A DNA stretch of 64,000 nt from Natronocella acetinitrilica (GTDB lineage Bacteria; Pseudomonadota; Gammaproteobacteria; Nitrococcales; Aquisalimonadaceae). Where the stretch lies: positions 248,001-312,000 of the forward strand of contig NZ_JALJXV010000003.1 of the NCBI RefSeq assembly GCF_024170285.1. The letters run 5' to 3'. The position numbers and the translations under genes are program-made. The notes under the pieces were generated by a model. That model was given only the letters and a program-made list of their open reading frames with translations, had not been told where the DNA came from and made no database searches. Within the stretch, counting starts at the first letter, position 1; every line of letters starts with the position of its first letter. Below are positions 16,256 through 23,611 of the stretch, piece after piece.

Positions 16256-16578
16256 ATGTGCCCTCGTCTGGCTGGCCGAGCTGTCGCTGAACGGTTTTCT
16301 GCTCGCACTCGCAGGCCAGGCGATGGCCTCGCCGGAGGAGATTGAGAGTGGGAATGCCAAAGGCAGGCGCATTGCCGGGGTCGGGTTCGTGCTCCTGGAG
16401 CGCGCAGCGAGCAAGGGTGCTTGCGGGTAGCGATCATCCGGTGGCAGGCAGTGCCGAGCGCGGCGAGGAGCTGCTCGTGCAGGAGACCCGCCTCGCCAAT
16501 GATGGCTATCGCTGGCATGCGGTGCGCGCCGGCGCCCGCGCGGGCTGGGTACGTGAGGATCTCATCCGCCTGCGATAG
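16256..16578 (+). pseudogene. broken exported SH3-like protein
   Basis: Two out-of-frame pieces look like one gene. The first is a signal-peptide-like run (NGFLLALAGQAMASPEEIES) ending near 16430. The second ends GYRWHAVRAGARAGWVREDL, a good bacterial SH3b terminus, with stop at 16578. No ordinary start codon precedes the first piece in its own frame. I infer at least one indel near 16420. Confidence 0.4.
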
Positions 16579-16638
16579 CAAGGTGCCTTACGGTCAGAAT
16601 GGCGACCCGTATTATTTATTATTCAACAAATTAGAAGA

Positions 16639-16666
16639 TTGACTTAGGTATTCATTAGTGTATAAT
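16639..16666 (+). promoter_or_regulatory. AT-rich promoter for the gene at 16733
   Basis: TTGACT (16639-16644), 16 bp, TATAAT (16661-16666) followed by TAAATAAAG. Confidence 0.8.
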
Positions 16667-16732
16667 TAAATAAAGATTGAGCCAGCCCACCACCGCCACC
16701 CGGCGGCGCAGGTGGGCGGCGGTGAGGTGAGC

Positions 16733-16924
16733 ATGACCAGACGGACCGTGCGTATCGTGATCGAGGTCTCTGCGGAGACCGAACGGACTGCTGAGGCGCT
16801 GCGCGACGAGGTGGCGGGCGTGCTTGGCAACGAGTTCGGGGAGTGCCTGAGCGTCTGTGCCGATGGCAGCGGTGACTTTGATGACGAGCGCTGGAGCCTG
16901 GTCGACGCGAGCGTGGTGGCCTGA
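16733..16924 (+). CDS. small hypothetical protein (63 aa)
   Basis: The start MTRRTVRIVIEVSAETERT has GAGGTGA 2-8 bases upstream. The pattern is one strand, a long helix, then CLSVCADGSGDFDDERW, a ferredoxin-like beta-alpha-beta. The next gene, for a nucleotide hydrolase, starts 76 bases later and may share the transcript. No family is recognised. Confidence 0.7.
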   Translation: MTRRTVRIVIEVSAETERTAEALRDEVAGVLGNEFGECLSVCADGSGDFDDERWSLVDASVVA

Positions 16925-17000
16925 GTCGCAGGCCAGTGGATGGGCCTACCACCTGCCGGGTGGTGGGCCAGAGTGGAAGGGCCGGGAGGGCAGGGCGCGC

Positions 17001-17615
17001 ATGAGTGAGTCAGCAACGATGCCGACACTTCGCACCTACGATTTTGCAGCACACCTTGAGCGCCAGCGGGCGTTCTCCGAGGAGACCTTCGGTCCCGGGG
17101 CGAGAACCCGGGGGCTTGTCGATCACATCCGAAAGGAGATCATCGAGGTGGCGGATGCGCCCGATGACCTGGTGGAGTGGATCGACCTCGCGCTGCTGTT
17201 TCTGGATGGCGCCTGGCGCGCCGGACTAAGCGCAGCCGAGGTTCTACTGCTCCTCGGCGCGGGCGGCATGGCCGCCTCCCGGGATCTGGTCACCTACCTC
17301 ACGGTTGCAGGCGTCGACGCGGCGGAGCTTGAAGAGCCCGGTGCACGCCGTCGTCTTGAGGAGATCGCCCAGCGCCTGGAGGCGGCGGCCGCAGGCGACC
17401 GCCCGGCCTGGGTCTCCGGCGCGCGGCACGCGCTCTGTGGTGCGCTTGCCGCCGGGCACAAACCGGGTGCGGTGGCTGGAGCGCTGAACTGGAAGCTTGC
17501 CCGCAACGAGGCGCGCGACTGGCCGGACTGGCGAGAGGCCGACCCGGACCGGGCGATCGAGCATCTGCGTGAGCGTCGCGGGCCTGCCGCGGGCCGCGGC
17601 TCGGCGCCTGCATGA
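17001..17615 (+). CDS. dATP/dGTP diphosphohydrolase-like protein (DUF550/MazZ family)
   Basis: 204 residues. The block FSEETFGPGARTRGLVDHIR (25-44), then KEIIEVADAPDDLVEWIDL with acidic residues Glu46, Glu49, Glu59 and Asp62, is the MazG-like metal site of this family. LDGAWRAG (68-75) and the C-terminal LARNEARDWPDWREADPDRA are also family hallmarks. The enzyme converts dATP or dGTP to monophosphates. In some phages (MazZ) it supports 2-aminoadenine genomes together with PurZ, and PurZ is not in this window. It may tune nucleotide pools here together with the dUTPase at 39925. Confidence 0.8.
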   Translation: MSESATMPTLRTYDFAAHLERQRAFSEETFGPGARTRGLVDHIRKEIIEVADAPDDLVEWIDLALLFLDGAWRAGLSAAEVLLLLGAGGMAASRDLVTYLTVAGVDAAELEEPGARRRLEEIAQRLEAAAAGDRPAWVSGARHALCGALAAGHKPGAVAGALNWKLARNEARDWPDWREADPDRAIEHLRERRGPAAGRGSAPA

Positions 17616-17670
17616 TATAATATTGTGAAATTAATCATCCTGGGACGCCAGTGCCAGGCAGGGGGTATCG

Positions 17671-18960
17671 ATGCGTTTTGACGAAATGACCCAGGACATC
17701 CGGATCGCATTCAGCCAGGCGATCACCGCCTGGTATCTGGGCGTGATCCTGCCCTCGCCGCTTCCCCGAGCGGGCTGGCTCGGCGATGATGGCAAGGCGC
17801 ACGATCCGGCCGCCGAGCGCCATGCCAGGCGCATCAGCCGGCAGCTCGACCGGATGCTGATGACGCGCACCGCCGCGCTCGGCCGTGCGCTTGCAAAGGA
17901 CGGCCCGGCAAGCCACGCCCCTGAGGGGGAGTGCGCGGTGTTCCATGTGGACACGGTGCACCTGGGGCTCCTCAAGCGCCTTGAGCACTCGGCTCTGATC
18001 GAGCAACACCGGCAGTCGATCAGCGAGCACATCGCCGAGCGTCTTGCTGCCGAAATCCAGGCTGGGGATGTCAGCGTCGATGCGGGCAACGCGCCGATCG
18101 TCCTCTGCGCGCGGGGCGCCTTGGAGAGCCGGGTGCGCGCCGTGCTTGGTGGCCTGGACGGGGTCCGGGTCGATCAGCCGCGCTCACTGCCAAGACAGCC
18201 GCAGGGGCCGCGTGAAGGCCTCGGCGAGGCGCACCGGTATCTGCGCCGCATCACGGGCCTGGTGGCCGAGGCCTGTGGGCACTGGAGCTGCCACCCGGAC
18301 TATGACCCGATGGAGGAGTTCGCGCGCGATTACCTGGCGCGCCCGTATCGTTTCGATCGCAGCCTGCTCGCGGTCTTCGCCGACGCCGAGCGGGAGCAGC
18401 TGATGGGTGGCAGCGGCGCTGCGGCGCAGCGGATCGCCGAGGCGGGCTTTGCAGTCGCCGATCGGCAGGTGACACTCCCGCCCGAGCTCGCCAGACTGAT
18501 CCTGGACGATGAGGAGTGGGCCCATATCTGCGATTTCAGTGGCCGCGAGGGACTCTCGCTGCTGTCCGCCGCGCTGATCAGGCGCATGCCGGGCGGGGCG
18601 ATCAGTGTTGGCTACTCGGGGGACCTTGGCGAGGCGCCCCTGCTGCTCGCAGCCGAGCGGATCGTTCCCTTCTCAGGGGCCGCGCCGGAGCCCACCTGGG
18701 GCTTCGATGATGATCAGTCGGAGCAGGCGCAGAAGGGGCGTCTGGCGGAACTGAATGCGGCGCTGGGGGCATCCCACCGGCAGCTCGATACCGCCATCTT
18801 CGAGGCGCTGCTCGCCCGGGGTCGCATCGAGGAGATCGCGCCGCAGATGATCGACCTGCCGCCGGAGGAGCTCAAGCCCATGGCCGGGCGGGCGGGTCCG
18901 CTTGGCAACGACGCTGCCTGCCGGGCAGGCGCCGAGCGCGGGGTGCCGGGGCCGGGCTAG
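17671..18960 (+). CDS. hypothetical protein (429 aa)
   Basis: AGGGGG lies before ATG 17671. The protein opens MRFDEMTQDIRIAFSQAIT. It is soluble and rich in Ala, Arg and Leu, with a mid-section EACGHWSCHPDYDPMEEFAR (two Cys and two His near Asp) that could bind metal. The last 25 residues look low-complexity. It is one of the larger unknown genes. A TATAAT at 17616-17621 has no clear -35 partner. No domain is recognised. Confidence 0.7.
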   Translation: MRFDEMTQDIRIAFSQAITAWYLGVILPSPLPRAGWLGDDGKAHDPAAERHARRISRQLDRMLMTRTAALGRALAKDGPASHAPEGECAVFHVDTVHLGLLKRLEHSALIEQHRQSISEHIAERLAAEIQAGDVSVDAGNAPIVLCARGALESRVRAVLGGLDGVRVDQPRSLPRQPQGPREGLGEAHRYLRRITGLVAEACGHWSCHPDYDPMEEFARDYLARPYRFDRSLLAVFADAEREQLMGGSGAAAQRIAEAGFAVADRQVTLPPELARLILDDEEWAHICDFSGREGLSLLSAALIRRMPGGAISVGYSGDLGEAPLLLAAERIVPFSGAAPEPTWGFDDDQSEQAQKGRLAELNAALGASHRQLDTAIFEALLARGRIEEIAPQMIDLPPEELKPMAGRAGPLGNDAACRAGAERGVPGPG

Positions 18961-19017
18961 CCCCGGATCGGTACGCCGCACGCCTTCGTCCGCCCTGGGG
19001 TGAGCGGGGGCTTGCGG

Positions 19018-20080
19018 CTACTGCGTGTTGGCGGCGGCACGCATCGCGTCGCGGAAGTCCTCGCAGCTGGCATAGGTCTGCTGGACGCTGCTTGCGACCT
19101 CGGTTGAAACCGCAACACCGCCGATCAGTGTCTGCGGACCGAAGTAGAGCCCGTACAGGTTGCCGCCAGGCGTCGTTGCCTCAAGAAAGCCGTCTCCCCC
19201 GCAGGGGAAGTCGCGCTCCGAATCCGGCACGAGATCGACAATGATCCTGCTGTCGATGAGATACAGCGAGCCGCCGATTCTGCTTGATGCGGCACGCCCG
19301 AAGCTCACCAGGTCGATGCGCCCATCGTCACGGTAGATGACTTCCTGAGCAATGAACGAGTAGCGGCGCAGCTCGCCGTTGAAAAAGTAGGTCAGGTCCG
19401 TGATGTCGCGGTGCTCGGAGTTGGCAAAGGGACCGAAATTCACGCCCCCCTCGCCTGTATCATCGGTGAAGCGCGCATCGAAATAAAAGACCACCTCGTC
19501 ATTGACACGTGCAATGAGGGAGGCGTCATAAATAAACCGCATCCCGGTTCGAGGTACTCCGCTGTGCAAACCCGTGTATTCGACGATGCGGGTGGAGGCT
19601 TCACCGTTGAGCGACGCCCCCGGCTGATCGATCCAGGGTAGGATGCCGGGTCCGCAGTCCTCAAGACGGACGTGGAAGTCCTCGATGCGTGTTGCGTCGG
19701 TGCGGCCCGTGAGCGCGGGCTCGCCGACGCCGAGCACGGACACACAGTCGTGCGCAATGCTCGATGCCGACGATGGGGTAATACGCCAGGAAACTGTAGG
19801 GGTTGCCAAACCGACCATGGAGCAGGAGCTCGCCCGCAAGGAGCGCATTGTCGCCGGACAAATCCGGCTCCTGGTCGAGTAGCCCACCATCATCGAAGCG
19901 CTGCCGCTCGGTGAGCTGGAGCATCACGGTTTCGCTGCCAGGCCCGCCCGTATTGCCGCCGCTGCCACCGCCGCTGCCACCGCCGCTGCTACCGCCACCG
20001 CCACCGCCAATACACCCGGCAAGTGCAAGCGACAGGGTCACCCCGGCAACACCCTTCAGCCCTCTTTCCAGTCCGCTCAC
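19018..20080 (-). CDS. lipoprotein with Gly-rich linker, frameshifted
   Basis: Start GTG 20080 (VSGLERGLKGVAGVTLSLAL) leads to the lipobox LALAG-C and a Gly/Ser linker. A globular part runs to FLAYYPIVGIEH at about 19755. The frame is then lost, and the next frame carries DCVSVLGVGEPALTG through IVEYTGLHSGVPRTGMRF to the C-terminus AMRAAANTQ at 19018. The two halves together give about 350 residues, a plausible outer-membrane-anchored beta-rich protein. The indel lies between about 19750 and 19770. Confidence 0.65.
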
Positions 20081-20140
20081 AAGACCCCACCCTTTTGTCT
20101 GTCCGTGCACTCGATCGTAGGGGCGCTGGCGCTGACCCGA

Positions 20141-20158
20141 CACCCCCATTTGGGGGGT
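20141..20158. promoter_or_regulatory. third copy of the ACCCCC/GGGGGT inverted repeat
   Basis: ACCCCC (20142-20147) and GGGGGT (20153-20158) around CATTTG, 61 bases upstream of the frameshifted lipoprotein. The same element lies in leader blocks A and B. All three precede exported-protein genes, though here the rest of the leader is not conserved. Confidence 0.5.
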
Positions 20159-20331
20159 AAGTGCACGACCGCCACCTCGGTCGAGACACGCACGGCGAGG
20201 ACCGCGCCGCCCCCTGATCCCTCGCGCCCGCCTCTCCCCGGGTCAACGACCGCATTGGCCGCAGGCACCGGTTTTTGGCTAAACTGCCGCACAAAGGCTT
20301 GTCAGGCGCGGGGAGGCGCGGGAGAGGTCGC

Positions 20332-21036
20332 ATGTCGGTTACCGTCTACGATGACAACAACCCCCATCCCGGGGGCTTCAAGGGCATTCGCCTGTCCTAC
20401 CGCTCACTTGAAAGAGGCCAGCGGCAGCGCTACTACGCGTTTGCCAGATACGCGCCCACCCGGGAGGCGCAGGCGCGTCTGGAGGCCTACGTGGAGCGCC
20501 TTGATGCGCGGGTGAAGCGGCTCAATGCGTCGATGGCCGAGCGCACAGGCGCCGATCAGGTCGCCTCTGAGCGCTCCGTGACGGGCGTGCGGGGGATTTC
20601 GGCAGGCTTTGCGGTGACCCGCAAGCGCAATGGCCGCGTCTACCACTACCCGGCCTTCCAGACGCCGGGGCGCCACCACTACATCGGTGAACGGCAGGAC
20701 TACGAGGCGGCCTGGCGCGCGGCGGCCGAGCACCTGGTGGCGCTTGGTCGCGCGCCGTGCGCCGAGGAGATCGCAGAGCGCATGCCCGGGCCCGAGGTCT
20801 TCGAGGTGGCGCGCGAGGAGCGCGTGGCGGCTGGCGAGGCCATTCCCAGAAAGGCGCTCCCAAAGGGGCCACCCTTTGCCAATCGCCGCGCCTACCCGAC
20901 TGACTGGCTGGAGTGGCTGAGTGTCCGGGTCGGCGCGGAACTGGAGCGGCGCCTGGACGCGGGTGCGCGCGATGATTTCGACCCGGTGTCGCTGGAGGAG
21001 CGGCTGCGCGCGGAGGCGCGGCGCTACACCGGCTAG
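20332..21036 (+). CDS. AP2-domain-like DNA-binding protein
   Basis: Starts MSVTVYDDNNPHPGGFKGI with GAGAGG upstream. Two regions, residues 14-50 (GFKGIRLSYRSLERG...YYAFARYA) and 86-140 (GVRGISAGFAVTRKR...HHYIGERQDYEAAWRAAAEHL), have the G-x-x-G-I strand pattern and the helix of AP2/ERF-type DNA-binding domains found in phage and mobile-element proteins. The remaining C-terminus is Arg/Glu-rich and helical. It might be a DNA-binding regulator or a nuclease partner. It is convergent with the DUF3085 gene, with a 4-base end overlap. Confidence 0.5.
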   Translation: MSVTVYDDNNPHPGGFKGIRLSYRSLERGQRQRYYAFARYAPTREAQARLEAYVERLDARVKRLNASMAERTGADQVASERSVTGVRGISAGFAVTRKRNGRVYHYPAFQTPGRHHYIGERQDYEAAWRAAAEHLVALGRAPCAEEIAERMPGPEVFEVAREERVAAGEAIPRKALPKGPPFANRRAYPTDWLEWLSVRVGAELERRLDAGARDDFDPVSLEERLRAEARRYTG

Positions 21037-21665
21037 TGGAGCCCCGGGTCGGGTGAAGCGCCCGCCTCGCGATCCGAGCGCTCAAGCACGCGGAAACGCT
21101 GGGGCTTTAGCTGCGCGTGGAGATCCGGGTAGAACTCGGCAAGCGCGGCGACCACGGCGCCGCGGGGCAGCGTCTCGCTGTGCAGCCGGAACGACTCCGG
21201 GTTCATCATGATGGTGATGTAGTCGTCATCGGAGGCCCCTTTGAGGAGCGCCTCCAGGTTATCGAGCGGCAGAAACTCAACACCATCATCGCCGCCGAAG
21301 ACTTCGCGCTTGCGCTCCCACCAGCCGTCGAAGTCGAAGGCCTCCGGGTCGATCCCCACCGCGTAGGCGCAGAGCGACTCCTTGGAGCCCGGCGCGACCA
21401 GCTGGCGCGGCTCGCCATTACTCATGAGGTAGACGCCGGAGTCACCCACCAGGTGGAGCCCGGCGGGGACGCGGCCGAGGTCAATGTCATCGGCCTTGGG
21501 GAAGCGCCGCGTGCCATCGGCCTGCATGAGATCAACGCCTGGCTTCAGGTACTCGCCCTCATAGGACTGCGCGAAGGTCGGCGAGTGGAGCGATGCGGAC
21601 TGGGCGTGCTCGACCAGTGCGCGGACGACACCGACGCGGAAGAAGAGGGGTTTCATCGTGCTCAT
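21033..21665 (-). CDS. DUF3085 family protein
   Basis: 210 residues, starting MSTMKPLFFRVGVVRALVEH with AGGAG upstream. GLHLVGDSGVYLMSNGEPRQ and VFGGDDGVEFLPLDNLEALL are the characteristic DUF3085 blocks. The function of this family is unknown. Members are common on plasmids and integrative elements. The gene has its own AT-rich promoter. Confidence 0.75.
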   Translation of the reverse strand: MSTMKPLFFRVGVVRALVEHAQSASLHSPTFAQSYEGEYLKPGVDLMQADGTRRFPKADDIDLGRVPAGLHLVGDSGVYLMSNGEPRQLVAPGSKESLCAYAVGIDPEAFDFDGWWERKREVFGGDDGVEFLPLDNLEALLKGASDDDYITIMMNPESFRLHSETLPRGAVVAALAEFYPDLHAQLKPQRFRVLERSDREAGASPDPGLH

Positions 21666-21732
21666 GGGGTGATCTCCTGTCATGCGTCGCGGCAGTATAG
21701 CCGAGGGGGGCGGGTGTGGCGACTGTTTAATT

Positions 21733-21761
21733 AATATACATTAAAATAATGTAAAAGTCAA
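21733..21761 (-). promoter_or_regulatory. AT-rich promoter for the DUF3085 gene
   Basis: Minus-strand TTGACT (21756-21761), 17 bp, TATATT (21733-21738), then TAAACAGTCG, a tail almost identical at the 29320-29348 promoter. TACATT/AATGTA forms a 6-bp inverted repeat inside the spacer. The 21762-22021 stretch behind it holds no gene I can support. Confidence 0.7.
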
Positions 21762-22021
21762 TCATGGCATACCCGACCGGGGCCGCGCTGCCCGGTTTGA
21801 TCGGTGGCGGGCAGCGCTCGATCTGTGCGGCGGGACAGTGAGCTTTTGCGCCCAGGCGAGATCGGCGCCGATCCCGGCTCGCTAGGCGACCAGTCGGACT
21901 GAGCCAGCCGCGCCGATCCCGCAGCGGGCTCGGCGGCTGGCTTCAGGACTCCGTGGTGGACCCGGGCGAGCGGGAGTCGCCTATTGCACATCGGCGTGGC
22001 CACGAGGCACCCTGACGCGCT

Positions 22022-23446
22022 CTAGTCGCGCTCGATACCGTACTTCCTGAGCTTCTCCACCAGGGTGGTGCGGCGAAGGCCGAGGCGCTCGGCGGCGCGG
22101 GCAACGACCCCATCGGCGCTCTCAAGCGCCTGGCGGATCAGCGACTCCTCGAGCCCGGCGATCAACTCCCTGAGATCGACGCCGCCATCCGACCAGTTGA
22201 CGGCGATCTGTCCGGGGACCGGTGCGCGCTCAAGTGGCGCAACGGGTGTGTGCGCTGGCAGCTCGCGCTGGACCTCCTCGGGATTGCCAGGTTTTGCGCC
22301 CTGGTAGCGGGCGGGAAGGTCTTCCAGGGTGATGCGCCCGAATGGCTTGATGATCGCCATGCGCTCGATCAGGTTGGCAAGCTCGCGCACGTTGCCTGGC
22401 CAGGCGTGGGCGGCGAGGGCGGAGAGCGCCTGGGGGGTGAAGTGCACGGAGGCGCGGCCGGCCGCCTCAAGGCGCGCGCCAAGCTCATCGACGAGCTCGG
22501 GAATGTCGCCCGTGCGCTCGCGCAGCGCCGGCATGTGGATCGGGAAGACATTCAGGCGGTAGAAGAGGTCCTCGCGGAAGAGCCCCTCACGGATGCGCGC
22601 CTCGAGATCGCGATGGGTGGCGGCGAGGATGCGCACATCGGCGCGGATGGAGCGGTTGCTGCCAACGCGCTCGAACACCCGCTCCTGGAGCACGCGCAGG
22701 AGCTTGACCTGCATGTTGAGGCTCATGTCGCCGATCTCATCGAGGAAGATCGTGCCGCCCTGGGCGAGCTCAAAGCGCCCCTGGCGGGCATTGAGCGCGC
22801 CGGTAAACGCCCCCTTCTCGTGGCCGAAGAGCTCGCTTTCGAGGAGTTCGGCGGGGATCGCGCCACAGTTGATCGGCACGAACGCCCCCTCGGACCGGGG
22901 GCTTGCCGCGTGGATGGCGCGGGCGACGACCTCCTTGCCGGTGCCCGACTCGCCGAGGATCAGCACGCTCGCCCCGGAGGCCGCGACCTGGCCGATCAGC
23001 TGGCGCACCGCGCGCATCGATGTGCTCTGGCCGGCGAGGCGCACGGCGCCTGAGTCCCTCGCCTGCTTGCGCGCCCGCGAGCGGGCGTTGCGGGCGAGCG
23101 CCTGGGTGAGGGCGGCTTCGAGCTCCGCCTGGCGCAAGGGCAGCTCGAGGGTGCCGAGGTAGCAGGCTGGCATGGAGGCCCTGGGCGGCGGCGTCCCGCC
23201 CGGTGGGGCGAGTGCCAGTGCCGGGATCGCGGGGCTTGCCGTATCGCAGGCGTGGATCACGGAGGTGGCCGGGTCGTTGGCCGCCTCCAGGGTCACCAGG
23301 GCGAGCGCGGGGGTGGTGCCGGTGATCAGGGGCAGCGCGGTGTCAGGGGCATGGGCACAGGCCACCTCGTGGCCGGTAAAGCGCAGCACCGCAGCGGTGC
23401 GCTCGGCGCGGGCGACATCGCGATCGTAGAGGACAAGTTGCACCAC
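22022..23446 (-). CDS. fleQ: FleQ-like sigma-54-dependent flagellar regulator
   Basis: 474 residues. An N-terminal FleQ-type receiver-like domain (about 1-120) precedes the AAA+ domain, with Walker A GESGTGKE (165-172), the sigma-54 contact GAFTGA (212-217) and Walker [11 protein letters not shown] (231-240). A Fis-type helix-turn-helix ends it (about 435-474, [20 protein letters not shown]). FleQ activates flagellar genes with RpoN and, in Pseudomonas, responds to c-di-GMP and FleN to control exopolysaccharide. The start is GTG 23446 with AAGGGA upstream. No flagellar genes are nearby, so this is an isolated copy. It may rewire host motility or biofilm. Confidence 0.85.
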   Translation of the reverse strand: MVQLVLYDRDVARAERTAAVLRFTGHEVACAHAPDTALPLITGTTPALALVTLEAANDPATSVIHACDTASPAIPALALAPPGGTPPPRASMPACYLGTLELPLRQAELEAALTQALARNARSRARKQARDSGAVRLAGQSTSMRAVRQLIGQVAASGASVLILGESGTGKEVVARAIHAASPRSEGAFVPINCGAIPAELLESELFGHEKGAFTGALNARQGRFELAQGGTIFLDEIGDMSLNMQVKLLRVLQERVFERVGSNRSIRADVRILAATHRDLEARIREGLFREDLFYRLNVFPIHMPALRERTGDIPELVDELGARLEAAGRASVHFTPQALSALAAHAWPGNVRELANLIERMAIIKPFGRITLEDLPARYQGAKPGNPEEVQRELPAHTPVAPLERAPVPGQIAVNWSDGGVDLRELIAGLEESLIRQALESADGVVARAAERLGLRRTTLVEKLRKYGIERD

Positions 23447-23567
23447 GTGGCGACAGATCCCTTGGCGGCGACGGGCAGATCAATCGCACCGTACGTGCGA
23501 TCTAGTGCAGGTGCAAGCGCGCGCTGGAAGCTTTGCTGATCATTGCCCGGGTGGTCTCGAAGGCGCC

Positions 23568-23598
23568 CCTATTCGGCTCATGGCGTGAGCCGAATAGG
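23568..23598 (-). terminator. strong hairpin after the DUF262 gene
   Basis: A perfect 13-bp stem CCTATTCGGCTCA/TGAGCCGAATAGG around a 5-base loop. It lies 14 bases past the DUF262 stop and upstream of fleQ, on the same strand. No T-run follows on the minus strand, so it may be a terminator or a processing hairpin. Confidence 0.55.
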
Positions 23599-23611
23599 CG
23601 TGGTAATCGGC

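Noticed and set aside
17001-17615. Z-genome (2-aminoadenine) synthesis
   Set aside because: A MazZ-like enzyme is present, but no PurZ, DatZ or phage DNA polymerase is in the window.
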